Shown piece after piece: positions 26,614 to 36,108 of a stretch of 64,000 nt of DNA (position 1 is the stretch's first letter; each line of letters opens with the position of its first letter). A model generated the notes under the pieces. That model did no database searches. It was not told the origin of the DNA and was given only the letters and a program-made list of their open reading frames with translations. Origin of the DNA: Phenylobacterium sp. (GTDB taxonomy: Bacteria; Pseudomonadota; Alphaproteobacteria; Caulobacterales; Caulobacteraceae); assembly GCF_030698145.1 (NCBI RefSeq), contig NZ_JAUYNW010000092.1, positions 23,178 to 87,177 of the forward strand. The letters are read 5' to 3'. A program made the translations under genes and the position numbers.

Positions 26614-28026
26614 ATGGCGACCGAACGCCGCCTCTATGTGGGTCCCAGCCTTCGCCGGCTTCGCCGCGACAATGGGCTGACCCAGGCGGACATGGCCGCC
26701 GATCTAGACGTCTCGGCCTCCTACATCGCGCTTCTGGAGCGCAACCACCGGCCGCTGACCGCCGAACTGCTGCTGCGCCTGTCGCAGACCTACAAGATGG
26801 ACATGAGCGCCCTGGCCGGCGACGGCGCGTCGGAGGACGCCGCGCGCCTGCAGGCGGTCCTGAAGGACCCGATGTTCGCCGACATCGACCTGCCGTCGCT
26901 GGAGATGGGCGATATCACCACCAACTTCCCGGGGGTGACCGAGGCGCTGCTGCGGCTCTACACGGCCTACCGCCAGGAGCAGCTCGCGCTCGCCGACCGC
27001 AGCGCCGAGTCGCTGGGCGAGGGCGACTCCGACGCCTCCGATCCCGTCGCCGAGTCGCGGCGCTTCCTGGCGGCGCGGCGCAACAGCTTCCCAAGCCTGG
27101 ACGACGCCGCCGAGCGCCTGGCCCAGGCCGTGGCGGCCCACGACAACATGGCCGGCTATCTGAGGACGCGCCACAACCTGCGGGTCCGGCGGCTGCCCTC
27201 CAGCGTGATGGTCGGCTCGACGCGCAGGCTGGACCGGCACCGCAAGGAGGTCCTGCTGGACGACGGACTGGACACCGCCAGCCAGGGGTTCCAGCTCGCG
27301 CTCCAGCTCGCCTATCTCGAGATGGGGGAGGATATCGAGGCGGTGATGGGGGAGAGCAGCTTCGCGGCCGAGAGCGGCGAGCGCCTGACCCGGCGGGCCC
27401 TGGCCAGCTATGCCGCCGCCGCGATCCTCATGCCCTATTCAGCCTTCGCGCGTGCGGTGGAGGCGCGGCGCTACGACGTCGAGGCCCTGGCGCGCCAGTT
27501 CGGCGCCAGCTTCGAGCAGACCGCCCACCGGCTCACCACCCTGCAGAAGCCCGGGCAGGAGCGGGTGCCCTTCTTCTTCATCCGCGTCGATCCGGCGGGC
27601 AATGTCTCCAAGCGGCTGGACGGCGCGGGCTTTCCCTTCGCCCGGCACGGCGGCGGCTGTCCGCTGTGGTCCGTGCACCAGGCCTTCCGCACCCCGCGCG
27701 AGATCGTCACCCAGTGGCTGGAGCTGCCGGACGGCCAGCGCTTCTTCTCCATCGCCCGCACGGTGACCGCCGGCGGCGGCGGCTTCGGCGCGCCGCGGGT
27801 GGAGCGGGCCATCGCTCTGGGCTGCGCGGAGGAACACGCGGGGCGGCTGATCTACACCCAGAACCGGCCTACCTCAGGCGCGGAGGCGGCGACGCCGATC
27901 GGGGTCACCTGCCGCCTGTGCCACCGCACCGAGTGCACGGCGCGCTCGGCGCCGCCCATCGGCCGCCAGATCCTGCCCGACGACATCCGCCGCACCAGCG
28001 CGCCCTTCGGGTTTTCGGACAGCTAA
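26614..28026 (+). CDS. Short-chain fatty-acyl-type XRE regulator (ScfR family)
   Basis: A protein of 470 residues. The N-terminal XRE helix-turn-helix (TQADMAADLDVSASYIALLE, NHRPLT) is followed by a metallopeptidase-like IrrE region and a C-terminal Cys-rich domain with CPLW and CRLCHRTEC. This build is that of the RamB/MccR/PccR group, which sense acyl-CoA levels and control acetate or propionate assimilation. Start has GGAG seven bases before it. Location between aceA and glcB, together with the TGTAA sites, makes control of the glyoxylate shunt very likely. Confidence 0.9.
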   Translation: MATERRLYVGPSLRRLRRDNGLTQADMAADLDVSASYIALLERNHRPLTAELLLRLSQTYKMDMSALAGDGASEDAARLQAVLKDPMFADIDLPSLEMGDITTNFPGVTEALLRLYTAYRQEQLALADRSAESLGEGDSDASDPVAESRRFLAARRNSFPSLDDAAERLAQAVAAHDNMAGYLRTRHNLRVRRLPSSVMVGSTRRLDRHRKEVLLDDGLDTASQGFQLALQLAYLEMGEDIEAVMGESSFAAESGERLTRRALASYAAAAILMPYSAFARAVEARRYDVEALARQFGASFEQTAHRLTTLQKPGQERVPFFFIRVDPAGNVSKRLDGAGFPFARHGGGCPLWSVHQAFRTPREIVTQWLELPDGQRFFSIARTVTAGGGGFGAPRVERAIALGCAEEHAGRLIYTQNRPTSGAEAATPIGVTCRLCHRTECTARSAPPIGRQILPDDIRRTSAPFGFSDS

Positions 28027-28187
28027 CGCGGTTGGGGCAAAACCTGCCTCCGATCGGCTCCGATCTTGCGTTTGGCGCACAAAGGGCTCTAAAGCGGCGC
28101 GCTTCCGTGCAGTAAGGCGCCGGAGAAAGTTGGTCCGCCGCCACGACGGCGGGCCTCGGACTGGCTTGTCGGGGACTTGGTACGCCA

Positions 28188-30347
28188 ATGGATATCAGCA
28201 GCAGCCTTTCGGTCGACGACGTCCTGCACGCCTTTGTGGAGCAGGAGTTGCTACCCGGCACGGGCGTCGCGCCCGGCGCGTTCTGGGCGGCGCTGGAGGC
28301 GATCCTGGCCGACTTCACGCCGCGCAACGCCGACCTGCTGGCCCGCCGTGACGAGCTGCAGGCGCAGATCGACGCCTGGTGGCGCGACCGTCGCGGCCGC
28401 CCGACCGACGTGGCCGAGCAGACCGCCTTCCTGCGCGAGATCGGCTATCTGCTCCCTGAGCCGCCGCCCTTCCAGATCGCCACTGGGAACGTCGACCCGG
28501 AGATCGCCAAGGTCGCCGGGCCGCAGCTGGTGGTGCCGGTGTCCAACGGCCGCTTCGCCCTGAACGCCGCCAACGCCCGGTGGGGCAGCCTCTATGACGC
28601 CCTCTACGGCACCGACGCCCTGGAGCCCCCGACCGGGGGCAAGGGCTATGACCCCGTCCGCGGGGCCAAGGTGGTGGCCTTCGCCCGCGAATTCCTTGAC
28701 CGGGCTGCACCGCTGCACGGCGGCTCGCATGCCGAGGCGACGCAATATGCGCTCGACAGGGTCGCCCTGACGGTGACCCAGAAGGACGGAAGCGTCACGA
28801 CGTTGGCGAACCCCGATCAGTTCGTCGGATGGCGTGGGGAGCGAGACGCGCCGTCGGCCGTCCTGCTGAAACACAACGACCTGCATTTCGAGATCCAGAT
28901 CGACCGGAACCACTCGATCGGCAAGGACGATCCGGCCGGCGTCGCCGACGTGCTGGTCGAGGCGGCGCTCACCGCCATCCAGGACTGCGAGGACTCGGTG
29001 GCCGCCGTTGACGCCGAGGACAAGACCGGCGTCTACCGCAACTGGCTGGGCCTGATGCGCGGCGACCTGACGGCCGAGCTGGTCAAGGGCGGCCGCACCG
29101 AGATCCGCCGCCTGGAGGAGGATCGTCGCTACACCGCCCCCGACGGCTCGGCCCTGACCCTGCGCGGCCGCAGCCTGATGCTGGTGCGCAATGTCGGCCA
29201 TCACATGACGAGCGACGCCGTCCGCTATACCGGCGCGCCTGTCTTCGAGACGGTGGTCGATGCGCTGGTCACCGTCACCGCGGCCCTGCACGACCTGAAC
29301 GGCGCCCGGCGCAACAGCCCGGCCGGCTCGGTCTATGTGGTGAAGCCGAAGATGCACGGCCCCGACGAGGTCGCGCTCGCCGTGCGCCTTTTCGACATGG
29401 TCGAGGACGCGCTGGGCCTGGCGCGCAACACCGTCAAGATCGGCATCATGGACGAGGAGCGCCGCACCAGCGCCAACCTCGCCGCCTGCATCCACGCCGC
29501 GCGCAACCGCATCGTATTCATCAACACCGGCTTCCTCGACCGCACCGGCGACGAGATCCACACCGCCATGGAAGCCGGCCCCGTGGTGCGCAAGGACGCC
29601 ATGAAGGCCGAACCCTGGCTGCCGGCCTACGAGAAGCGCAACGTCGAGATCGGCCTGGCCACGGGCTTCCCCGGCCGCGCCCAGATCGGCAAGGGCATGT
29701 GGGCCGCGCCCGATCAGATGCAGGCCATGCTGGCGGCCAAGATCGGCCACCCCAAGGCCGGCGCCAACACCGCCTGGGTCCCGTCGCCGACCGCGGCGGT
29801 GCTGCACGCCCTGCACTATCATGAGGTGGACGTCCCGGCGCTCCAGGCCGCGATGGGAACGGCGGCGGCCACCGGGACCAACGACCTGCTGACCCCGCCC
29901 CTGGCGCGCTCCAACTGGAACGCCGCCGACATCCAGCAGGAGCTGGACAACAACGCCCAGGGCATCCTGGGCTATGTGGTGCGCTGGATCGACCAGGGCA
30001 TCGGCTGCTCCAAGGTCCCCGACATCCACGATGTGGGCCTGATGGAGGACCGCGCGACCCTGCGCATCTCCAGCCAGCACATCGCCAACTGGCTGCATCA
30101 CGGGGTCTGCACGGACGCCCAGGTGCGCGAGACCTTCAGCCGGATGGCCAAGGTGGTGGACGCCCAGAACGCCGGCGACCCGGTCTATCAGGCCATGAGT
30201 CCCGACCCGGCCGCCAGCGTGGCCTACCAGGCGGCGCTGGAACTGGTGTTCGAAGGCCGCGCGCAGCCCAACGGCTACACCGAGCATATCCTCCACCGCC
30301 GCCGCCGGGAGCGTAAGGCGCAGGTCGCGGCGCTCACCGCGGCCTGA
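28188..30347 (+). CDS. glcB: Malate synthase G
   Basis: A protein of 719 residues, the normal length for isoform G. It contains [45 protein letters not shown] and [10 protein letters not shown], and [12 protein letters not shown], all typical of the TIM-barrel and active site. It condenses glyoxylate with acetyl-CoA to malate, completing the shunt begun by AceA. It follows the regulator on the same strand after 161 bases and may have its own promoter there. The ribosome site is weak. Confidence 0.95.
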   Translation: MDISSSLSVDDVLHAFVEQELLPGTGVAPGAFWAALEAILADFTPRNADLLARRDELQAQIDAWWRDRRGRPTDVAEQTAFLREIGYLLPEPPPFQIATGNVDPEIAKVAGPQLVVPVSNGRFALNAANARWGSLYDALYGTDALEPPTGGKGYDPVRGAKVVAFAREFLDRAAPLHGGSHAEATQYALDRVALTVTQKDGSVTTLANPDQFVGWRGERDAPSAVLLKHNDLHFEIQIDRNHSIGKDDPAGVADVLVEAALTAIQDCEDSVAAVDAEDKTGVYRNWLGLMRGDLTAELVKGGRTEIRRLEEDRRYTAPDGSALTLRGRSLMLVRNVGHHMTSDAVRYTGAPVFETVVDALVTVTAALHDLNGARRNSPAGSVYVVKPKMHGPDEVALAVRLFDMVEDALGLARNTVKIGIMDEERRTSANLAACIHAARNRIVFINTGFLDRTGDEIHTAMEAGPVVRKDAMKAEPWLPAYEKRNVEIGLATGFPGRAQIGKGMWAAPDQMQAMLAAKIGHPKAGANTAWVPSPTAAVLHALHYHEVDVPALQAAMGTAAATGTNDLLTPPLARSNWNAADIQQELDNNAQGILGYVVRWIDQGIGCSKVPDIHDVGLMEDRATLRISSQHIANWLHHGVCTDAQVRETFSRMAKVVDAQNAGDPVYQAMSPDPAASVAYQAALELVFEGRAQPNGYTEHILHRRRRERKAQVAALTAA

Positions 30348-30383
30348 GGGGGCTTCGCCCATCTGCTGGCCGGTCCGAGTGGA

Positions 30384-30460
30384 TGGCGGCCCGGAAGGGA
30401 CTCGAACCCCCGACCTTCGCTTTAGGAAAGCGCTGCTCTATCCGGCTGAGCTACCGGGCC
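30384..30460 (-). tRNA. tRNA-Arg (anticodon CCT)
   Basis: A 77-base cloverleaf with encoded CCA. The acceptor stem GGCCCGG pairs with CCGGGCC, the D-arm is GCTC/GAGC, the anticodon loop reads TTCCTAA giving CCT, and the T-arm contains GGTTCGAGTCC. The top pair of the anticodon stem is a G-A mismatch; the other four pair. It decodes AGG, a rare arginine codon in GC-rich genomes. Confidence 0.95.
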
Positions 30461-30624
30461 ATGCCACTTCGCCGCAGCGCCGTGATCTCGCAGACCGATG
30501 CCACGTTCGCCGTCCGGCGCCAAGTCGGGCCGGGGGCTCGCGCCTTGGTCGAAAGTCTTAATTGCGCACCGGGACGCTGTGAGCGCAGGATGGACCTGTC
30601 GAAACGGGTTTCGGAGTGGCCAGG

Positions 30625-30744
30625 ATGCATAGCAGCAGGCCCAATCTGCCGGGTTGGATGCTCGCCCTTGGAGTGGCGATCCTCTCGGGCTTCCTCAGCG
30701 CGCTCGCGGTCTGGGCGATGAGCGAGAAGGTGGGCGGCGTCTAG
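30625..30744 (+). CDS. Possible 39-residue single-pass membrane protein
   Basis: A short frame beginning ATG CAT AGC encodes a polar N-terminus (MHSSRPNLPG), one strongly hydrophobic helix (WMLALGVAILSGFLSALAVW) and a charged end (MSEKVGGV). Composition and codon use look protein-like, and the hydrophobic length suits one membrane crossing. Only AGG precedes the ATG as a ribosome site. No function can be proposed. It precedes the first PilZ gene by 52 bases. Confidence 0.45.
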   Translation: MHSSRPNLPGWMLALGVAILSGFLSALAVWAMSEKVGGV

Positions 30745-30796
30745 CGTTTCCGCCGCTCTTTACGTCACGGAAAATATTCTTCGTCAGCCTGTCGTC

Positions 30797-31141
30797 ATGG
30801 CCGAACCCTTCGTCCGCGCCGAGCGACGAGCGCTGGTCAGGCAGCGGACGCTTCTGCGCGGCCGGATCTGCTACGGTCCCAAGCACGTGATCTCGGTCGA
30901 CTGCGGCATCCGCAACCTGACCACAGGCGGCGCCATGCTCCGCGTTCCCGCCGATCAAGCCCTGCCGCCCAATTTCGCCCTGCTCCATGTGAGTGAGGGC
31001 GCGGCGTTCGACGCCTGCCTCACCTGGCGGCGCGGGGATACGCTGGGGGTGCGTTTCGAAGGCCGCCACGACCTGCGGGGAGCCGTCGAGGATGATCTGA
31101 AGGCGCTGCGCGCGATCTGGGTGGCCGTGGCCTCGACCTGA
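30797..31141 (+). CDS. PilZ domain protein, 114 residues
   Basis: A single PilZ domain. The c-di-GMP binding pair is recognisable: an Arg-rich RAERRALVRQR segment before the first strand, and IRNLTTGGAML matching the (D/N)x(S/T)xxG motif. The rest continues as the beta barrel. It is a likely c-di-GMP receptor, although binding must be shown. It is convergent with, and similar in sequence to, the next PilZ gene (both carry a TWRRGD/RWRRGD segment). Confidence 0.85.
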   Translation: MAEPFVRAERRALVRQRTLLRGRICYGPKHVISVDCGIRNLTTGGAMLRVPADQALPPNFALLHVSEGAAFDACLTWRRGDTLGVRFEGRHDLRGAVEDDLKALRAIWVAVAST

Positions 31142-31148
31142 GCCGGCG

Positions 31149-31496
31149 CTATTTGGCGCCTTGCAGCGCGTCCCAGGTCTCGCGGATGACGCTGAGCCCC
31201 TCGCGGGTCGAGGTGGCGATGTCATGCTTGCCGTCGAAGGCCACGCCGGTGAGATCGCCGCGACGCCAGCGCAGCCGCGCCTCGTAGACCAGGCCGCCCT
31301 CGAACTGCAGCAGCATGAAGCGCGCGGGCAGGGGATAGATGGCGGCGATCTTCAGCCGCGCTCCCCCCTGGCTCAGGTCGACGATGGTGCAGTCGGCCCA
31401 CAGGCCGTGGCCGGGACCATAGAAGCCGCGCGCGCGGAAATTGGCCGCGACGCGGGGGTGGGCTCGGCGTTCGTGATAGTCGTGGGCGTGGGTCAC
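31149..31496 (-). CDS. PilZ domain protein, 115 residues
   Basis: A single PilZ domain with ERRAHPRV (RxxxR) and VDLSQGGARL (DxSxxG), the intact c-di-GMP binding signature. Length and layout match its convergent neighbour, from whose stop it is seven bases away, so the pair looks like an inverted duplication that has diverged. Target and process are unknown; such proteins often control motility, adhesion or polysaccharide. Confidence 0.87.
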   Translation of the reverse strand: MTHAHDYHERRAHPRVAANFRARGFYGPGHGLWADCTIVDLSQGGARLKIAAIYPLPARFMLLQFEGGLVYEARLRWRRGDLTGVAFDGKHDIATSTREGLSVIRETWDALQGAK

Positions 31497-31635
31497 GAAG
31501 CTTGACTACACGAGAACGGTTTAGGTGAGCTTAAGTGGTCGCGCGCGGATTGCCGCAGGGCGAGCCTCGCCAAGGCCGGCGCGATCGTCCTATGTTCGCC
31601 GCCGCGCGGCCGGGGTCGGCGGCGAGGGGGGTTTC

Positions 31636-32943
31636 ATGGCGTTCCTGCGGTATTTCCGGCTGCTTTACGTCCAGGTCCTGGTCGGCATCGCGCTCGGCGT
31701 GGCCGTCGGGGCGATCTGGCCGGACCTCGGGGTGGCGCTGAAGCCGCTGGGCGACGGCTTCGTTAAGCTGATCAAGATGGCCGTGGCGCCGGTGATCTTC
31801 TGCACCATCGTTTCGGGCATCGCCCGGATGGGCGACATGAAGGCCTTCGGCCGGCTGGGCGCCAAGACCCTGATCTATTTCGAGGTGGTCTCTACCTTCG
31901 CGCTGGTCCTGGGCCTGGTGGTGGGCAACCTCGTCAGGCCCGGCGCCGGATTCAATGTCGATCCGGCGACCCTCGATCCCACCGTGGCCGCCAGCTACGT
32001 GGAGAAGGCCGCCCACGGCCAGAGCCTGGCGGAATACCTGCTCTCCCTGATCCCCAACGCCTTCTTCGGCGCCTTCGCCGAGGGGAACCTGCTGCAGGTG
32101 CTGCTGATCGCCATCCTCACCGGCTTCGCCTGCTCGCGGCTGGGGACATTCGGCGACAAGGTGGCCGGCGTCCTGGAGGACGTCTCCAAGGTTTTCTTCT
32201 CCCTGATCCATGTGGTGGTGCGGCTCGCCCCCATCGGCGCCTTCGGGGCCATGGGCTTCACCATCGGCAAGTACGGGCTGGAGGCCCTGGTCAAGCTGGG
32301 GGCGCTGGTCGCCACCTTCTACGGCACCTCCCTGCTGTTCGTGCTGGTGATCCTGGGCCTGGTGGCGCGCGCCTCGGGATTCTCGATCCTGAAGTTCCTG
32401 GCCTACATCCGTGAGGAGCTGCTGATCGTGCTCGGCACCTCCTCGTCGGAATCTGTCCTGCCGCAGATGATCGACAAGATGCAGCGCCTGGGCGCAGGCA
32501 AGACCACGGTCGGCCTGGTGATCCCCACCGGCTATTCGTTCAATCTCGACGGCACCAATATCTACATGACCCTGGCCACCCTGTTCCTGGCCCAGGCGAC
32601 CAATATCGACCTGAGCCTGACCCAGGAGCTGACCCTGCTGGCGGTGGCCATGCTGACCTCCAAGGGCGCCAGCGGCGTGACCGGGGCCGGGTTCATCACG
32701 CTGGCCGCCACCCTGGCCGTGGTCCCCGACATCCCGCCCGCGGCGCTGGCCCTGCTGGTCGGGGTGGACCGGTTCATGAGCGAGTGCCGCGCCCTGACCA
32801 ACCTGGTCGGCAACGGGGTGGCGACCCTGGTGATCGCCCGCTGGGAAGGCGATCTCGACCGCGAAACCCTGGCCTATGAGCTCGACAAGGGCCCTGGCGC
32901 GGCGGCGCCGGGCGGGGCCGTGCTTCCGGCTGAAGCCGATTGA
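31636..32943 (+). CDS. dctA: C4-dicarboxylate:cation symporter of the DctA type
   Basis: A protein of 435 residues of the DAACS family, with eight membrane segments and re-entrant loops. Signature segments: [13 protein letters not shown] (the serine-rich loop), [16 protein letters not shown], and [14 protein letters not shown]. It imports succinate, fumarate and malate with cations. The ATG at 31636 follows a G-rich site and starts at the first membrane region; an upstream in-frame start adds a basic stretch without support. Glutamate transporters are related, but the motif set favours DctA. Confidence 0.88.
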   Translation: MAFLRYFRLLYVQVLVGIALGVAVGAIWPDLGVALKPLGDGFVKLIKMAVAPVIFCTIVSGIARMGDMKAFGRLGAKTLIYFEVVSTFALVLGLVVGNLVRPGAGFNVDPATLDPTVAASYVEKAAHGQSLAEYLLSLIPNAFFGAFAEGNLLQVLLIAILTGFACSRLGTFGDKVAGVLEDVSKVFFSLIHVVVRLAPIGAFGAMGFTIGKYGLEALVKLGALVATFYGTSLLFVLVILGLVARASGFSILKFLAYIREELLIVLGTSSSESVLPQMIDKMQRLGAGKTTVGLVIPTGYSFNLDGTNIYMTLATLFLAQATNIDLSLTQELTLLAVAMLTSKGASGVTGAGFITLAATLAVVPDIPPAALALLVGVDRFMSECRALTNLVGNGVATLVIARWEGDLDRETLAYELDKGPGAAAPGGAVLPAEAD

Positions 32944-33049
32944 GCGCGCGTTAATCCTTATGCCAACCCCTCCCGGTAGGCTCTTACCCGTTATCAGGTC
33001 CTTCGGCGCCGCCGCCTGAGGCCTCAAGACCAGGCGGAGTGTTCTTCCC

Positions 33050-33877
33050 GTGGACCGTCGCGCGATCCATTCGCCGTCAGCGGGCGTCCTCATGGGACGC
33101 CGGACCCTGCTTGCGGGCCTGACCGGCCTTGTCGCCGCCCCCGCCTTCGCCGCCGAAACCGGCCAGTCCTGGCTGGACTACGAGGTCCGCCTGCGCGCCC
33201 GTCTGGCCGACGCCGGCGGCGGGCGTTTCAACGCCGCGGCCGAGCGACGCATCGTGACCCTGACCAACGCCGCGCGCGCCGAGCAGGGCGCGCCGGCCTG
33301 CGCCTGGAGCGACGAACTGGCCCTGGCCGCGCGCGCCCACGCCGCCGACCTCGCCGGACGCGCCTATGTCGAACACCTGAGCCCGGAGGGGTTCGATCCC
33401 AGCCACCGGGTCAGCATCCTGGCCCGCCGACTGATCGGCTCGGCCAGCGAGAACATCGCCTATCGGCGCGCCGCCGAGCCGGCCACGGCCGACGACCTGA
33501 TGACCATCTGGCGCAAGAGCCCGCCCCACTGGACCAACCTGCTGCGCGCCACCCATTCGCGCTTCGGCTTCGGCGTGGCGGTGCGCGGCGAGCGCACCTA
33601 TGCCGTGGGGCTCTATTCGAGGGCCGACGGCGAACTCGGCGCGCCCCTGCCCTTCCGCCTGGGTCGGGAGGCCGACCTGGCCGGCGCGATCTCGCAGGCC
33701 AGCCCCCGTGTCGACAGCTTCACGGTCAGCGATCCGGTCGACACCAAGGACGCCGCCAACCTCGCCGCCGATCCTGCGCCGATCCTGGCGCCTGGCGTCT
33801 ATCAACTCCGCCCCAAGCGCCGCCTGGAAGGGCGCCGCTACGAGGTGCTCTGGGGCCCGATCTTCGTCAGGATCTGA
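33050..33877 (+). CDS. Exported CAP (SCP/PR-1) domain protein
   Basis: A protein of up to 275 residues with a signal sequence (MGRRTLLAGLTGLVAAPAFA). The CAP domain runs over LTNAARAEQGAPACAWSDEL, AADLAGRAYVEHLSPEGFD with the conserved His, the SENIAY segment, and HWTNLLRATHSRFGFGV. The function of bacterial CAP proteins is mostly unknown. A GTG at 33050 and an ATG at 33092 are both possible starts; the second begins right at the signal peptide but has no ribosome site. Confidence 0.85.
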   Translation: MDRRAIHSPSAGVLMGRRTLLAGLTGLVAAPAFAAETGQSWLDYEVRLRARLADAGGGRFNAAAERRIVTLTNAARAEQGAPACAWSDELALAARAHAADLAGRAYVEHLSPEGFDPSHRVSILARRLIGSASENIAYRRAAEPATADDLMTIWRKSPPHWTNLLRATHSRFGFGVAVRGERTYAVGLYSRADGELGAPLPFRLGREADLAGAISQASPRVDSFTVSDPVDTKDAANLAADPAPILAPGVYQLRPKRRLEGRRYEVLWGPIFVRI

Positions 33878-33884
33878 GCCAGGT

Positions 33885-34763
33885 TCAGTCGAGCAGGGCT
33901 TCGATCTCGGCGCGGATGCGCAGCCAGGCCGGCGCGGTCGGATCGATCAGCTCGAAATGGCCAGCCGCCGGCAGGTCGATCACCGTGGCGGGATCCCCGA
34001 CGGCCTTGGCGGCCGCGCCATAGCCGGCGCCGAAGCGGCTGGGAACGATAGGATCGAGATCGCCCGACACGATCACCTGACGCGCGCCTAGCGGCAGCAG
34101 TCGGGGCGGCGAGGTGTCGGCATAGACATCGCCCTCGCGGTCCGGCGCGCCCACCGGGGCGTCGATCGTGCCGGGCCCGCCGCAGGCGTCGGGGCCGTCG
34201 GCGTGATAGGCCTCCAGGTCGATGATGCCGGCCAGGGCTACGGCCCCGCGCAGCTTCACGGGTTCCAGCGCCGACAGCGGGCTGTCCTTCGATAGCCTGG
34301 GCCGGGCCAGGGCCCATACCGCCAGATGCCCGCCCGCCGAATGCCCCGAGACCACGGCGCGGCCCAGGTCGAGCCGGTGCGGGCCGGCCAGGGCCTTCAG
34401 GTGGTCCAGGCCCTGGGCCACATCCAGGAAGGTGCCCGGATAGCCGCCGCCCGGGTGGCCGATCCTGCGGTACTCGATGTTCCAGACCGCCTTGCCCGCG
34501 GCCCGCAGGTCGGCCGCGGCGTAGTCCATCAGCTCCAGCCCCGGCAGGTCGGCGCGCCAGCAGCCGCCATGGATGATCGCCACGACCGGGTGCGGTCCCG
34601 CGCCCTTGGGCAGCCAGAGCTCGCCAAACTGCAGCGGGTCCTGGCCATAGGCGATGCGCGCGTCGGCGAGCGGCCGTTCGCGCGCCAGCAGGTCGCTGTA
34701 GCTGATGGGGGCGGTGGCCGCCGTGGCTGCGGCTGCGAGGGCGACGACGCTGGCGGCGGTCAT
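33885..34763 (-). CDS. Exported alpha/beta hydrolase (esterase/lipase type)
   Basis: A protein of 292 residues with an Ala-rich signal peptide. The HGGCW oxyanion segment and nucleophile elbow GHSAGG identify an alpha/beta hydrolase of the carboxylesterase / prolyl-oligopeptidase-like group; the acid is in SGDLDPIV and the His in AAGHFELI. Substrate is unknown. The ATG at 34763 has GGAG seven bases before it. It is convergent with the CAP gene, stops eight bases apart. Confidence 0.85.
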   Translation of the reverse strand: MTAASVVALAAAATAATAPISYSDLLARERPLADARIAYGQDPLQFGELWLPKGAGPHPVVAIIHGGCWRADLPGLELMDYAAADLRAAGKAVWNIEYRRIGHPGGGYPGTFLDVAQGLDHLKALAGPHRLDLGRAVVSGHSAGGHLAVWALARPRLSKDSPLSALEPVKLRGAVALAGIIDLEAYHADGPDACGGPGTIDAPVGAPDREGDVYADTSPPRLLPLGARQVIVSGDLDPIVPSRFGAGYGAAAKAVGDPATVIDLPAAGHFELIDPTAPAWLRIRAEIEALLD

Positions 34764-34801
34764 GGCGGGCTCCAAAGGATTCGTGGGCCGATCCTGCCCA
34801 A

Positions 34802-34831
34802 ACGAAAACGCCCGGCGCAAGCGCCGGGCGT
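34802..34831 (-). terminator. Intrinsic terminator of carD
   Basis: On the minus strand ACGCCCGGCGC and GCGCCGGGCGT, eleven perfect pairs around a two-base loop, run into TTTTCGTT. It starts 26 bases after the carD stop. Confidence 0.92.
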
Positions 34832-34856
34832 CGAAAGCTCGATAGGGACTGGCGCC

Positions 34857-35366
34857 CTAGGCGGCGACGGCCTTGATCAGGTTCTTGTTCAGGATGCCGA
34901 TGGCGGCGTCGCGGTCGATGCGCTCGATCGCAGCGACTTCGCGGGCCATGCGGTCCAGGGCCGACTCATAGAGCTGGCGTTCCGAATAGGACTGTTCCGG
35001 CTGGTTCTCGGCGCGGTGCAGGTCGCGGACCACCTCGGCGATCGAGATCAGGTCGCCGGAGTTGATCTTGGCTTCGTATTCCTGGGCGCGGCGCGACCAC
35101 ATGGTGCGCTTCACGCGGGCGCGGCCCTTGAGCGTGGTGAGCGCCTGGTTGACCACATTGCCCTCGGCAAGCGAGCGCAGGCCGGCGGTGCGGGCCTTGG
35201 CGGTGGGAACCCGCAGCGTCATTTTCTCATGATCGAAAGTGATGACGTAGACTTCGAGCGAATAGCCGGCGACTTCCTGGGTTTCGATCCCCTGCACCTG
35301 ACCCACGCCATGGGCCGGATAGACGACATGATCGCCGATGGAGAATTCCAGACCGGTCTTGCTCAT
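34857..35366 (-). CDS. CarD/CdnL-family RNA polymerase-binding regulator
   Basis: A protein of 169 residues. The N-terminal Tudor-like domain begins FSIGDHVVYPAHGVGQVQGIE and binds the RNA polymerase beta subunit; the C-terminal helical part (RRAQEYEAKINSGDLISIAEV) contacts promoter DNA. CdnL proteins stabilise open complexes, notably at rRNA and biosynthetic promoters, and in Caulobacter affect growth and morphology. Terminated by a strong hairpin. A TTAACCAT-containing element lies 43-50 bases before the start. Confidence 0.93.
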   Translation of the reverse strand: MSKTGLEFSIGDHVVYPAHGVGQVQGIETQEVAGYSLEVYVITFDHEKMTLRVPTAKARTAGLRSLAEGNVVNQALTTLKGRARVKRTMWSRRAQEYEAKINSGDLISIAEVVRDLHRAENQPEQSYSERQLYESALDRMAREVAAIERIDRDAAIGILNKNLIKAVAA

Positions 35367-35398
35367 TCGTTCAAGTCCTTTCGACTTGGCCGAACCCG

Positions 35399-35416
35399 TT
35401 AAGACATCTTAACCAT
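35399..35416. promoter_or_regulatory. CtrA-like site upstream of carD
   Basis: TTAAGA-CA-TCTTAA forms two inverted six-base arms and runs into TTAACCAT (35409-35416). TTAACCAT matches the half-site form of the CtrA master-regulator box in Caulobacter, and TTAA-N6-TTAA is near the full TTAA-N7-TTAA form. Position suits control of carD. Confidence 0.45.
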
Positions 35417-35654
35417 TGCACCACAGGACAAAGGACACCCTCCGCGAAAACCGCGCGGCGCCTTACCCCAGGAGGAACGGATTAGACCTCTAAGACACCC
35501 TTCGCCTATGCAAGGCGTACGTCGGCCGGGACGGCTCTTCTGCAGAAACGACGCAGCGCGCGTAAGCGCTCTCGCTACGTCAGCTATGACGATAGCATAA
35601 AATTCAGCCGATTGAAAGGCTTGGCGCCCGGTTTCCGGGCCCGGGCGGGCCAGA

Positions 35655-35996
35655 TCAGGACCCGCGGCCCGGCTTTTCGCTAAAATACTTCTCGAATTTA
35701 CCGGTTTCGCGCTCGAAAGCCTCCGCGTCCGCCGGAGGCGTGCCCTTTACCGTGATGTTCGGCCAGACCTTGGCGAAGTCGGTGTTGATCCGCAGCCATT
35801 TCGAGTCCGGTTCGTCCTCGGTGTCAGGCTTGATGGCGTCCACAGGACACTCGGGCTCGCAGACCCCGCAGTCGATGCATTCGTCCGGATTGATCGCCAG
35901 AAAGTTCTCGCCCTCGTAGAAGCAGTCCACCGGACAGACCTCGACGCAGTCCATGAACTTACATTTGATGCAGGCGTCGGTGACGATATAGGTCAT
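35655..35996 (-). CDS. fdxA: 7Fe-8S ferredoxin FdxA
   Basis: A protein of 113 residues. The first cluster region reads [20 protein letters not shown], the second [12 protein letters not shown], the arrangement of one 3Fe-4S and one 4Fe-4S cluster. The C-terminal extension of about 45 residues is normal for FdxA. It is a low-potential electron carrier in the cytoplasm. In the order I recall from other alphaproteobacteria it lies between the S4 gene and carD; here 3.9 kb of amidase and acylase separate it from S4. Confidence 0.95.
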   Translation of the reverse strand: MTYIVTDACIKCKFMDCVEVCPVDCFYEGENFLAINPDECIDCGVCEPECPVDAIKPDTEDEPDSKWLRINTDFAKVWPNITVKGTPPADAEAFERETGKFEKYFSEKPGRGS

Positions 35997-36108
35997 CGCG
36001 GAAATGGGGCTCCGGCCGCTCTCGTTGGGCGGCGGTTTTTCCGGCTCCGGCCGGTCAATGTCAATGGCGCTGGGCGCCAGGATATCTGCAAGCCCCGATA
36101 GGGCCGGC

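Noticed and set aside
28027..28187. Operator before glcB
   Set aside because: TTTG-GCGCA-CAAA is the only pairing seen, with four-base arms, too weak to report; it does not match the TGTAA sites.
28251..30362. Antisense frame of 703 residues over glcB
   Set aside because: It lies opposite malate synthase and has shadow-type composition.
30379..30561. Frame across the tRNA-Arg gene
   Set aside because: It translates the tRNA complement (a familiar spurious protein starting PEGTRTPDLRF), so it is not a gene.
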